A stretch of DNA of 8,352 nucleotides from Gemmatimonadota bacterium (GTDB lineage: Bacteria > Gemmatimonadota > Gemmatimonadetes > Longimicrobiales > Longimicrobiaceae). The position numbers and the translations under genes were made by a program. Positions 1 to 6,863 of this stretch are shown in pieces (within the stretch, counting starts at the first letter, position 1; each line of letters opens with the position of its first letter). Location: contig JAHWJJ010000184.1 in the NCBI GenBank assembly GCA_019348475.1, forward strand, positions 1 to 8,352, in the 5' to 3' direction. The notes beneath the pieces were generated by a model. That model saw only the letters and a program-made list of their open reading frames with translations. It searched no databases and was not told the DNA's origin.

Positions 1-96
1 CCATCACTCCATCACTCCATCACTCCATCACTCCATCACTCCATCACTCCATCACTCCATCACTCCATCACCCCTTCACCCCTTCACCCCATCACT
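1..96. repeat. Period-8 tandem repeat array (CCATCACT)n
   Basis: Twelve contiguous 8-nt units are visible. Eight are identical CCATCACT (1-64), followed by one CCATCACC (65-72), two CCTTCACC (73-88) and a final CCATCACT (89-96). The array is cut by the left window edge, so its true length is unknown. Read on the other strand the unit is AGTGATGG. Eight is not a multiple of three, so the repeat does not encode a repeated peptide in a single frame. It ends 75 bp before the start of the DinB-like gene, in what should be that gene's upstream region. The degenerate units lie at the gene-proximal end and the perfect ones distal, as expected if the array grows by slippage in its homogeneous part. 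Confidence 0.97.
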
Positions 97-171
97 CCAG
101 CCGCCCGGCACATCGCTTGCTCGTCCACCCGCGTTTGCCTGAAGCTTTCCGGTCCCCCGTGGAAACCCGAG

Positions 172-672
172 ATGTCCGAGATCCCCCGCGAAGCCGTCCT
201 CCGGGCCGTGCTCCCCATCCTTTCCGAGGCGTTCGCCGGGCCCGCGGACCCGCGCAGCACGCACTTCGTGGACAACCAGGCGGACTGCGGCCTGTTCGGC
301 ACCCTTGACGCGCTGACGGCCGGGCAGGCGTCCACGCCGGTGCAGGAGGGCGGATCCACCGCGGCGGCGCAGGCGGAGCACGTGCGCTTCAGCCTGGACG
401 TCTCCACCCGCTGGATGCGCGGCGAGCGCGAAAAGGCCGACTGGGCGAGCAGCTGGGAGGTGAGGGAGGTGGACGACGACGCCTGGACGGCGCTGCGCCA
501 GCAGCTGCACGGGGCCTACGACGCGTTCGTGGTGATGGTGCACCAGCAGCCGATGGACGCCGAGCTGCTGGACGGGCTGGTGGCCACGGTGGCGCACGCG
601 GCCTACCACCTGGGCGCGCTGCGGCAGATCGCCCGGCACGCGGCGGCCCGCGCGGAGACGGCGCCGGCATGA
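172..672 (+). CDS. DinB superfamily protein (putative metal-dependent hydrolase/transferase)
   Basis: The predicted protein has 166 residues, a normal length for the DinB/YfiT four-helix-bundle superfamily. These proteins bind a divalent metal through three histidines; some members use it for thiol-dependent (e.g. bacillithiol or mycothiol) transfer reactions, but most have no known substrate. The triad is visible: H70 in the helix EHVRFSLD, and H142 and H146 in the C-terminal motif AHAAYHLGALRQI, which is the family's usual HxxYHxGxxRQ signature. The segment DWASSW around residues 90-95 also fits the DinB_2-type proteins. There is no signal peptide or membrane segment, so it should be cytoplasmic. 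The ATG at 172 has only a weak GGAA at 161-164 as ribosome-binding site. Its stop overlaps the start of the kinase gene by 4 bp (ATGA), suggesting co-translation. The fold and metal site are well supported; the reaction is unknown. Confidence 0.87.
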   Translation: MSEIPREAVLRAVLPILSEAFAGPADPRSTHFVDNQADCGLFGTLDALTAGQASTPVQEGGSTAAAQAEHVRFSLDVSTRWMRGEREKADWASSWEVREVDDDAWTALRQQLHGAYDAFVVMVHQQPMDAELLDGLVATVAHAAYHLGALRQIARHAAARAETAPA

Positions 673-2387
673 GGCGCGGCCTGGAAGGGCTGATGGTGGG
701 CCGCACCCTGGCCGGCCGGTACGAGGTGGTGGACGCCATCGCGCGCGGCGGGATGAGCGTGGTGTACCGCGGGCTGGACCGCACGCTGGGACGCGAGGTG
801 GGGGTAAAGGTGGTCTCGCTTCCCGCGGAGTCGGACGCGGCGCTGGCCAACTTTCGCGAGCGGTTCCGGCGCGAGGCGGCCAGCGCGGCGCGCATCCAGC
901 ACCCCAACGTGGTGCAGATCTTCGACTACGGGACCGACCCGGAGCTGGAGCTGGACTTCATCGTGATGGAGCTGCTGCGCGGGCGCGACCTCAAACAGGC
1001 GCTGGGGGAGCGGCCCCTTCCCCGCCCCGAGGCGCTGCGCATCCTGGTGGAGGCGGCGCGGGGCGTGGCGGCCGGGCATCGCGCGGGGATCGTGCACCGC
1101 GACGTGAAGCCGGCCAACGTGTTCCTGGTGGGCGACCGGGAGATCGACGCGGTCAAGATCCTGGACTTCGGGATCGCCAAGCCGCTGGAGGACGACCCGG
1201 ACCACGCGCTCACCACCATCGGCAGCCTGCCGCACTCGCCCGCGTACGCCTCGCCCGAGCAGCTGGACCTGAACGCGCAGGTCACCGCCTCGTCCGACGT
1301 GTACCAGCTGGGGCTGATCGGGTTCGAGATGCTGGCGGGGCGGCGCCCCTTCGGCGAGGAGGAGCGCGCCGCCGTCCGCGGAGGCCAGGACGTGCCCCTC
1401 CCCGCGACGGACGCGTGGCGCGGCGTGCCGGCGCCGGTCCGCGAGGTGGGCCAGCGCGCGCTGCGCCCGCGCGCGGAGGACCGCTACCCGGACGCTGGCG
1501 CCTTCGTGGAGGCGCTGACGGCGGCGCAGGCGGACGAGGGGGATGAGACCGCGTTCCACGCCGCGCCGGTGCCGGACCCCGACGCCACGGAGCTGCTGAG
1601 CGCCACCGCCGGGGTCCCGGTGATCTCGCCCCCCGCTGCGGAGGCACCCCGCACCGCCGCGGCGCCCGCCCTGCCGCCCTCCGCGCGGCGCCCGGTCCTG
1701 CCGCGCACGCCGGTGGTGTGGATCGTTCCGCTGCTGCTGCTGCTGGCCGTCGCCGTCTGGGCGGCGCGGCGCGGCGGCGGCGATCCGGAGCCCACGGCCG
1801 CCGCGCCCGTGGAGCTGGACACCGGCAGCATCGCCGCGCTGGACGAGGAGTTCGTGCGGCTGCAGGGCGTGGTGGCGCAGTCCGCCGCGCAGTCGGCCCC
1901 CGCGCCGGCGGCGGAGAGCGCCCCTGCGTCCGGGGCGCGGACCGGGGAGGCCGCGGGTGCCACAGATCCGGCCAGCGTGCTGGCGCAGGCCGAGTCGGAG
2001 ATCACGGCGGCCGTCCACGACCTGAACCAGGCGTGGGTGGAGGGAGACATGCGCCGGCACGTGGGCCATTACGGCAGCCGCGTGGACTACTACAACTCGC
2101 GCAACCTGCCGCGCTCGGGCGTGCGCCGGGACCGCACCCGCGACCTGCGCCGCTACGACGACCGCCGCATCGGCATCCACGACGTGCAGGTGCAGTGGCA
2201 GGCGCCCGACCGCGCGCGGGTGCTGGTGGACAAGGAGTGGATCTTCGGCGGCGACGATGCGCCCTCGCGGCGGGGGCGTGGAATGCAGGAGTACGTCTTC
2301 AAGCGCGACGAGGACGACGGCAAGTGGTACGTGGTTTCCGAGCAGCTTCTGACGACGACGGAGGCGCGGTCGGGGGCGCAGCCATAG
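669..2387 (+). CDS. Transmembrane serine/threonine protein kinase with C-terminal NTF2-like domain
   Basis: This 572-residue protein is a Hanks-type (PknB-like) Ser/Thr kinase. The kinase domain spans about residues 17-285. All catalytic elements are present: Gly-rich loop ARGGMSVVY (25-33), ATP-binding K47, helix-C E69, HRD catalytic loop (H143, D145, K147, N150), DFG (166-168), ASPE (194-197) and the helix-F Asp D210. Thr182/Thr183 in the activation segment are possible autophosphorylation sites. A Pro/Ala-rich juxtamembrane linker (about 290-345) leads to one membrane span (about 348-365). After a further low-complexity linker, a domain at about 436-565 (AVHDLNQAWVEGD through GKWYVVSEQ) resembles SnoaL/NTF2-like folds and would face the periplasm, possibly as a ligand sensor; this assignment is by pattern and less certain. 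The ATG at 669 overlaps the DinB stop. An in-frame ATG at 693 (codon 9) has a better Shine-Dalgarno and gives the family's usual N-terminus MVGRTLAGRYEV, so it may be the real start. Confidence 0.95.
   Translation: MRRGLEGLMVGRTLAGRYEVVDAIARGGMSVVYRGLDRTLGREVGVKVVSLPAESDAALANFRERFRREAASAARIQHPNVVQIFDYGTDPELELDFIVMELLRGRDLKQALGERPLPRPEALRILVEAARGVAAGHRAGIVHRDVKPANVFLVGDREIDAVKILDFGIAKPLEDDPDHALTTIGSLPHSPAYASPEQLDLNAQVTASSDVYQLGLIGFEMLAGRRPFGEEERAAVRGGQDVPLPATDAWRGVPAPVREVGQRALRPRAEDRYPDAGAFVEALTAAQADEGDETAFHAAPVPDPDATELLSATAGVPVISPPAAEAPRTAAAPALPPSARRPVLPRTPVVWIVPLLLLLAVAVWAARRGGGDPEPTAAAPVELDTGSIAALDEEFVRLQGVVAQSAAQSAPAPAAESAPASGARTGEAAGATDPASVLAQAESEITAAVHDLNQAWVEGDMRRHVGHYGSRVDYYNSRNLPRSGVRRDRTRDLRRYDDRRIGIHDVQVQWQAPDRARVLVDKEWIFGGDDAPSRRGRGMQEYVFKRDEDDGKWYVVSEQLLTTTEARSGAQP
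683..688 (+). promoter_or_regulatory. Candidate ribosome-binding site for an internal kinase start at 693
   Basis: GGAAGG lies 4 nt before the in-frame ATG at 693-695. The upstream ATG at 669 has only a distant GGAG at 654-657 (11 nt spacing). The downstream start also removes the atypical leader MRRGLEGL and leaves a normal kinase N-terminus. This site therefore favours 693 over 669, but the 4-bp ATGA overlap supports coupled initiation at 669, so the matter is open. Confidence 0.45.
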
Positions 2388-2743
2388 GGCGTCGCTTCGG
2401 TTCGCGGGCTTGTCGACGCTGTTTGTCCGGCGTCCAGCCGCGGCGGCCTTTTACGGACGGCGATCGGGTGGATGATGTGCCCGGGCGGGCCCCCCGCCGC
2501 GCCACGTCGATCCCTGCCCATCCCAAAAATGCGGATCCCGTCCCCTCGCCGGCAGCATGCTCTCTACCGGGGGACGCCTGCATCCTGCCGATCCCCTCCG
2601 GTCCGCCTCCGGCCGTCGCACCCGCATCCATCCAGCACTGCCCGCCTTCACCGACGCCCTGTATGCGGCCGCTCGGACACGACGGGTCTCCGGTGCGGCT
2701 TCCAGAACCTTTCTCTGCGATCCACGATGAGCAGACGCGGCGG
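2388..2743. other. Gene-free 356-bp spacer between convergent genes, with hairpin candidates
   Basis: The spacer separates the 3' ends of the kinase gene (+) and the lipoprotein gene (-). Open frames run across it on both strands, but they are low-complexity Pro/Arg/Ser-rich extensions of antisense frames with no recognisable domain. I see two inverted repeats: GGCGGG/CCCGCC with a 3-nt loop (2484-2498), and CGTCCCC/GGGGACG (2539-2545 with 2570-2576). Neither is followed by a T tract on either strand, so neither is a classic intrinsic terminator, although either could stall polymerase or stabilise a 3' end. I see no tRNA, repeat array or promoter here. Confidence 0.6.
2484..2498. terminator. 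Possible bidirectional hairpin between convergent genes
   Basis: A perfect 6-bp all-GC stem (GGCGGG with CCCGCC) closes a CCC loop about 100 bp past the kinase stop codon. It lies between two converging genes, where a shared terminator would be expected. It lacks a downstream U tract on both strands. In DNA this GC-rich such stems arise by chance, so the call is weak. Confidence 0.25.
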
Positions 2744-3628
2744 TCAGTTCTTTCCCTTCCCTTTGCCCTTGCCGCGGCCCTTTTCCTCCCGTTCGCGGCC
2801 ACGGCCCCGCCCCTCGTCCCGGTCGCGGACGCGTGCCTCCACCACGCGGGGAGGCGGCGTCGCGGAGCCGCCGCGCGGGATGCGGCTCACCGCCCCGCCA
2901 CCGCCGTCGTCGCCCCCACCGCCTCCGGGTTCGTCCCCGGAACCTCGATCCTCCGCGTCCCGGTCGTCCTCCCCACCTTCCAGCAGCACCGCGGCGATGT
3001 GCGTGGGGACGGTGATGCGCGAGGCGACCACGTATCCCTCCTCCGACCGCCCCTCCACCTGCACGGAGTCCCCGGGCTGCAGCAGGGTGGCGTCCGCGCC
3101 GCCGCCGTCCTCGCCCACCACCTCCGTCGCCATCCCCACGACCACGCGCAGGTCGGGGAGGCGTGCGTCGTCGGGGCGCAGCAGCAGCGCGCCGACGTCG
3201 GACGACCAGGCGAGCACGGCGCCGCGCACGTCCACCTCGCGCGGAACCCGGGCGGCGGGCGCCATCCGCACCCCGTTCACCATCACCACGCTCCCGCCGT
3301 CCAGCTGAACGGCGGCGGGGAAGGCGAATCCGGACTCGGGGTCCACGCGCAGCCCCTCCAGCCGCAGCCGCGCGCCGGACCGCAGGCCGGAGAGGTTGAG
3401 CACCCCGGCCGTGTCGGAGCCGTCCATCAGCCGCAGGCTCACCGGGCCGGGGGAAAGGTCCTCTACCCGGAAGCCGGCGGTGTCCGCGCGCTCGCTGCGC
3501 TCGGACTCCACCACCCACACGCCGGTCGCCGCCAGGCCCGGCCCAAAGGTGCCCTCCACCTCCGCGCCGTCCTTGCCGCCGCCGCACGCCGCCAGCGCCA
3601 GGGCCGGGACCATCCATCGCATCCGCAT
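2744..3628 (-). CDS. Putative lipoprotein with DUF5666-like domains and a basic Gly/Lys/Arg tail
   Basis: The 294-residue product starts with a short lipoprotein signal peptide: MRMRW, a hydrophobic core, and a lipobox LAAC with Cys15 as the lipidation site. The body has two beta-rich segments. Residues about 22-110 include VSLRLMDGSDTAGVLNLSGL. Residues about 132-208 contain LLQPGDSVQVEGRSEEGYVVASRITV, a pattern typical of DUF5666 (an OB-like fold of unknown function in secreted proteins). Residues about 218-246 are an acidic, Gly-rich linker. The last 30 residues or so become strongly basic and end in alternating Gly-Lys. It is probably anchored in a membrane with the tail exposed. The gene lies 72 bp downstream of the CFA-like gene on the same strand and has no obvious Shine-Dalgarno. 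Lipoprotein status is well supported, DUF5666 membership moderately; function is unknown. Confidence 0.82.
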   Translation of the reverse strand: MRMRWMVPALALAACGGGKDGAEVEGTFGPGLAATGVWVVESERSERADTAGFRVEDLSPGPVSLRLMDGSDTAGVLNLSGLRSGARLRLEGLRVDPESGFAFPAAVQLDGGSVVMVNGVRMAPAARVPREVDVRGAVLAWSSDVGALLLRPDDARLPDLRVVVGMATEVVGEDGGGADATLLQPGDSVQVEGRSEEGYVVASRITVPTHIAAVLLEGGEDDRDAEDRGSGDEPGGGGGDDGGGGAVSRIPRGGSATPPPRVVEARVRDRDEGRGRGREREEKGRGKGKGKGKN

Positions 3629-3679
3629 GGGCGCACGGCAGGGGCAGGGATCATGCCTTGGGGGCGGCGAGAGACGCGT

Positions 3680-3704
3680 GTAGCGGGATCGGGCGGGCCG
3701 CTAC
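3680..3704 (-). terminator. Hairpin at the 3' end of the CFA-like gene
   Basis: A 7-bp inverted repeat, GTAGCGG (3680-3686) with CCGCTAC (3698-3704), encloses an 11-nt loop and covers the TAG stop codon of the methyltransferase gene. It sits between that gene and the lipoprotein gene on the same strand. There is no T tract after it on the - strand, so it may be an attenuator, an mRNA 3'-end stabiliser or chance. Confidence 0.3.
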
Positions 3705-4855
3705 CGTTCCGACCCCCTGCGCAGTATCAGGTGGTACGCCTGGGTCAGCCCGCGCTCGAAGGCGTCCGTGCACCCCCACAGGTACAGGCGGAACAGCCGG
3801 TAGACCGCTGTGCCCCAGCGAGCCTCGATGCGGTCGCGGGCGCGGTCCAGGTTCATGGCCCAGTGGCGTGTGGTCAGCCCGTAGCTGTCGCGGTCGTTGC
3901 CCACCCGCTCCGGCTCCCACGGGGACGCGGCCACGGCCTGAAGGTACTGGTGCAGGCACAGCAGCGACCCGTTGCCCCGGTAGATGTGGCGCTCCAGGAA
4001 GGCGGAAACGTCGTACTTCTTTCGCCCGGCGCTGGCGTCCAGGTACACCTTGCCGCCGGGCTTGAGCAGCGCGTCGTAGTGGGCCAGGGTACGGGCGTAG
4101 TCCGGCAGGTGCTCCGTGACGCCCAGGTTCACGATGCCGTCGTACGGCTCCGCCGGCCGGTGCTCGAAGAAATGCTCCATCCGCACCTCGCACGGCAGCA
4201 TTTGCCGCGCGATCAGGTCGGCGATGAAGCGCCGGGAAGGCTCGGAGATGGTGAGCGAGGTGACGCGGATCCCCCGGCGCCCCGCGTGCTCGGCCATGGC
4301 GCCCCACCCGCCGCCGATGTCCAGGATGCGGTCGCCGGGCTTTGCGTTCACCGCCTCGAGCGCAAAGTCCAGCTTGCGGGTGATGGCGTCTTCCAGCGGC
4401 TCGTCCGCGTGCGCGAAGAAGCCGTGCGAGTAGCAGCGGTGGCGCGTGTCCAGGAAGCTGAGAAAGAACTCGGGATCGCGGTCGTAGTGCTCGGGGATCG
4501 CGGAGCGGTCGGCCCGTACCTGACCGCGGACCAGCGGCTTGACGAAGCGCATCAGGTACGCCAGCGGATGGCGGTCGGTGAACGCGTCCCGCAGCGCCAG
4601 CACGCGCGTCAGGTCGCCGTCCACGTCCAGGTCGCCGGCGACGTAGGCCTCGGCCGCGGCGGCATGGTCCATGGACGCCAGCGCCGCCAATCCGGCGCGC
4701 GTGCGCACCACCAGCGTCGCCTGCGGCTCGCCGCCGCCGAACACGCGCAGCGGCCCCTCCTCCGTCCGCAGCGCGATGGCCGGCCGTCCGTCGTTCCCGC
4801 CGCCGACGTACCGCTCCTGAAGTCCCTTCACCACACGGTCCAGGATCGCCGCCAT
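3701..4855 (-). CDS. Cyclopropane-fatty-acyl-phospholipid synthase-like SAM methyltransferase
   Basis: The protein has 384 residues, matching the length and layout of the CMAS/CFA synthase family, whose members modify unsaturated acyl chains of membrane phospholipids (cyclopropanation or methylation) using SAM. The N-terminal part (about 1-100) has the family's AEAYVAGDLDVDGDL segment. Next come YDRDPEFFLSFLD (124-136) and CYSHGFF (141-147), then the SAM-binding motif ILDIGGGWG (177-185), and VTEHLPDYARTL followed by LLKPGGKVYLD (246-273). Compared with E. coli Cfa as I recall it, E248 and Y325 match active-site Glu and Tyr. The active-site Cys (YSC) is His144 here, and the His of LLH is Asp273, so two bicarbonate-binding ligands are replaced. 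Chemistry may therefore differ from cyclopropanation. A strong Shine-Dalgarno (AGGAGGAG) precedes the ATG. The lipoprotein gene follows 72 bp downstream; a hypothetical gene lies 103 bp upstream. Confidence 0.92.
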   Translation of the reverse strand: MAAILDRVVKGLQERYVGGGNDGRPAIALRTEEGPLRVFGGGEPQATLVVRTRAGLAALASMDHAAAAEAYVAGDLDVDGDLTRVLALRDAFTDRHPLAYLMRFVKPLVRGQVRADRSAIPEHYDRDPEFFLSFLDTRHRCYSHGFFAHADEPLEDAITRKLDFALEAVNAKPGDRILDIGGGWGAMAEHAGRRGIRVTSLTISEPSRRFIADLIARQMLPCEVRMEHFFEHRPAEPYDGIVNLGVTEHLPDYARTLAHYDALLKPGGKVYLDASAGRKKYDVSAFLERHIYRGNGSLLCLHQYLQAVAASPWEPERVGNDRDSYGLTTRHWAMNLDRARDRIEARWGTAVYRLFRLYLWGCTDAFERGLTQAYHLILRRGSER

Positions 4856-4860
4856 CGTCT

Positions 4861-4868
4861 CTCCTCCT
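4861..4868 (-). promoter_or_regulatory. Ribosome-binding site of the CFA-like gene
   Basis: On the - strand AGGAGGAG precedes the ATG (4855-4853) by 5 nt. This is among the best Shine-Dalgarno matches in the window and supports the chosen start. It also suggests this gene is initiated independently rather than by coupling to the hypothetical gene upstream. Confidence 0.8.
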
Positions 4869-4881
4869 CAGGCCATGTCGT

Positions 4882-4952
4882 GGTTCAAGTGCCCAGGTTC
4901 AAGTGCCCAGGTTCAAGTGTTAAAGGCACTGGGGACTGGGCACTTGAACCTG
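4882..4952. repeat. 14-nt direct and inverted repeat cluster
   Basis: GGTTCAAGTGCCCA occurs twice in tandem (4882-4895, 4896-4909). A third, truncated copy GGTTCAAGTG follows (4910-4919), and an exact inverted copy lies at 4937-4950. Extending the second copy and the inverted copy gives a perfect 17-bp inverted repeat, CAGGTTCAAGTGCCCAG (4894-4910) with 4936-4952, around a 25-nt loop. The cluster fills most of the 103-bp space between the hypothetical gene and the CFA-like gene, starting 6 nt after the former's stop codon. No T tract follows the stem on the - strand, so it is not a standard terminator. It could be an operator, an mRNA processing or stability structure, or a copy of a dispersed intergenic repeat. 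Confidence 0.93.
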
Positions 4953-4958
4953 CCGTTC

Positions 4959-5906
4959 CTACAGGTGCTTCACGCACCAGGCGTGCACGCGGTCCATCTC
5001 GGCCGCCAGGTCGTCCAGAAACGCGGTGCCGCCGCCGGAGTGCGGATCGAAAAGGCGAAGCCCGGCCAGCTGCACGGCGCGCGCGTGGTCGGCCACCAGG
5101 TCGCGGGCGCGGCTGCTGGCGTGATACCCGCTCCACCCCTCCTCGTCCGCTTCGCGCGCCCAGCAGTCCACCTCCGCCAGAAAGGCGAAGACCACGGACC
5201 AGTAGCGCCACTGCGGCACCTCGGGGGTGGGCGACGCCGTCAGCCGGAACAGCCGCAGCACCCCCGCCCACGCGGTGTGGTCGGCCACGTACGTAACCGG
5301 CGCCGTGTCCATCCGCTCGATGAACCCCGCCAGCGCCATCTCTTCCGCCGCCGTGCGCATGGCCCGGCCGGAGTACGCCGTGGCCGCCGCCATCAGGCTG
5401 ACCGAAGCGGCGGCGCCGCGCAGCCCCAGCAGGAACCCGAGCAGGTCCGCCTTGGCGCCCACTCCGAAGCCCGCGCGCAGCCGCAGCAGCAGCGCGGGGC
5501 CCGACGTAAGGCGCACCGGCGCAAGGGGGGTGGGCGCCGGGGTCCGCGCCTCCGGGGCCGGGCCCGCGTGCGCGCGCCAGCGGCGGTCGCCCGCCTCGGC
5601 CGCGAACCCGCCCAGGGCCTCGCGCGTGGCCAGGGGAAACGTCTCCGCCAGCGACATCATCCGCTGCACGCTCAGCAGCGCCGAGCTGCGCCGGGCGCAC
5701 GCAAACACCAGGTCGTCCAGCCGCGCGTCGCGCCCGCGCAGGGTCAGCGAGAGCAGCACCAGCGCCTCGGGATCCACCACCGCTCTGGGGCGCCGTCCGC
5801 CCGCGGGCGCCGCGGCGGAGGTGAGCGCGCTCCACTGCGCCCACGCCACCTCCGTCCCCGTGCGGCGCGCCCGCTCGCCGATGCTACGGACGAGCGCGGC
5901 GGCCAT
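4959..5906 (-). CDS. Hypothetical protein with probable winged-helix domain
   Basis: I do not recognise a named family. The 315-residue protein has an N-terminal helical part with VDPEALVLLSLTLRGRDARLDDLVFAC (45-70) followed by LSVQRMMSL (78-86). A Pro/Ala-rich stretch lies at about 113-132. Next is a segment, GVGAKADLLGFLLGL to PVTYVAD (148-209), whose layout (helices, then TAYSGRAMRTAAEEMALAGFIE, then a short strand pair) fits a winged helix-turn-helix as found in transcription regulators. The C-terminal half is helical and Trp-rich (PQWRYWSVVFAFLAEVDCWA). This layout resembles uncharacterised actinobacterial proteins with an SEALxLLSL motif and a GVGARAEVLRFLL winged helix, as I remember them. 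No signal peptide or membrane span is seen, so it is probably cytoplasmic and perhaps DNA-binding. The ribosome-binding site is weak (GAAG near the ATG). It could regulate the CFA-like gene downstream, but nothing proves this. Confidence 0.8.
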   Translation of the reverse strand: MAAALVRSIGERARRTGTEVAWAQWSALTSAAAPAGGRRPRAVVDPEALVLLSLTLRGRDARLDDLVFACARRSSALLSVQRMMSLAETFPLATREALGGFAAEAGDRRWRAHAGPAPEARTPAPTPLAPVRLTSGPALLLRLRAGFGVGAKADLLGFLLGLRGAAASVSLMAAATAYSGRAMRTAAEEMALAGFIERMDTAPVTYVADHTAWAGVLRLFRLTASPTPEVPQWRYWSVVFAFLAEVDCWAREADEEGWSGYHASSRARDLVADHARAVQLAGLRLFDPHSGGGTAFLDDLAAEMDRVHAWCVKHL

Positions 5907-6098
5907 CGATCTTCGGCTTCAATTCAGGAGCGCGGCGGGGGGATAGGCACGACGATTTCACCATCGAAGAACATAATCTTCACTCGTGGCGCAGGCCAGC
6001 AGGTCATCCGCTCACGCGGAAGTGGACGCCTGGGCCATGACAGCGAACGCCGGGAGAAGAAGTCAGCAGGATCGTACGCGGACAGCTCGTCGGGCCGG

Positions 6099-6863
6099 CT
6101 ACGCCTCGCCGGCGCGGAGGGCGGCGGGGGGCGGATCCTCGGGGGGGAGCGATTCGGTGGCCTCCAGGCGGTGGACGAATACGTCGCGCACGCGCTCCAC
6201 CAGCTCGTCGCCCTTCAGCCCCCGGGGGTCCACGGGGGGCTCGAACCAGACGTGGATGGTGGCGGGGCGCACGAGGAAGGTGTCCGGGCGCATGATGTCG
6301 TAGCTGCCGGTGACGATGGTGGGGATGATGGGGATCTCCGTCTCCTGCGCGAGCACGAACGCGCCCTTCTTGAACGGCTGCAGCCGCCCCGTCCGCGAGC
6401 GCGTCCCCTCCGCGAAGATCACGACCACGCTCTTCTGGGCGCGCATCTGCTCGCCCGCCCTGCGCAGCGACTGCACGGCGCGCTCGCGGTTGCCACGGTC
6501 GATGGAGATGTGCCCCGCCGCCCGCCACGCCCAGCCGAAGATGGGAACCTTCTCCAGCTCCTTCTTGGCGACGAAGTGAAAGTCCACCGGCAGCAGCCCC
6601 GCGATGGCGAAGATGTCGAACCAGGAGACGTGGTTGGCCACCAGGATGAAGGGCTGCCCCGGCTGCACGTTCTCCAGCCCGTGCGCCACCGCGCGCGAGC
6701 CGCTGGCCCACAGCGACGTGCGCGCCCACTGCCGCGACATCACCGAGAACACGTGCCCGCGAACGCCGAAGAGCGCCATGACCACCGCCGAGCCGCCGAT
6801 GAACAGGGTGGCCCAGAACATCCAGAAGATCATCCACAGCGCCCGCAGCACCCCCAGGATCAC
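6099..6863 (-). CDS. plsC: 1-acyl-sn-glycerol-3-phosphate acyltransferase
   Basis: This enzyme adds the second acyl chain to lysophosphatidic acid, giving phosphatidic acid, the precursor of all membrane phospholipids. The 254-residue product is of normal length for PlsC. A hydrophobic N-terminal segment (about 2-32) anchors it in the inner membrane. The four family motifs are in order: NHVSWFD (77-83; catalytic H78 and D83), a middle block around IFGWAWRAAGHISIDRGNRERA (108-129), FAEGTRSRTG (150-159; substrate-binding EGTR), and IPIIPTIVTGS (177-187). The start is GTG, chosen because it overlaps the thiL stop in a GTGA and has a strong Shine-Dalgarno. The open frame continues far upstream only as a thiL shadow. 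The C-terminal tail (about 236-254) is Pro/Ala-rich. Its activity is confident, but acyl donor (ACP or CoA) cannot be read from sequence. Confidence 0.95.
   Translation of the reverse strand: MILGVLRALWMIFWMFWATLFIGGSAVVMALFGVRGHVFSVMSRQWARTSLWASGSRAVAHGLENVQPGQPFILVANHVSWFDIFAIAGLLPVDFHFVAKKELEKVPIFGWAWRAAGHISIDRGNRERAVQSLRRAGEQMRAQKSVVVIFAEGTRSRTGRLQPFKKGAFVLAQETEIPIIPTIVTGSYDIMRPDTFLVRPATIHVWFEPPVDPRGLKGDELVERVRDVFVHRLEATESLPPEDPPPAALRAGEA

Noticed and set aside
603..2180. 525-residue open frame antisense to the kinase
   Set aside because: The kinase frame has every catalytic motif; the antisense frame is Arg/Gly/Ala/His-rich and has no motif.
4894..4952. Rho-independent terminator of the hypothetical gene
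   Set aside because: The stem is strong and well placed, but the loop is 25 nt and no U tract follows on the - strand. It is reported as a repeat cluster instead.
1718..5296. 1192-residue open frame on the + strand
   Set aside because: It crosses five features including two strongly supported - strand genes, has Arg/His/Pro/Gly-rich composition and no domain. It is an antisense artefact of GC-rich coding DNA.
5926..5974. Sixteen-codon open frame (MFFDGEIVVPIPPPRS) upstream of the hypothetical gene as a leader peptide
   Set aside because: It has only a weak GAAG before its ATG, no run of regulatory codons and no paired attenuator structure.
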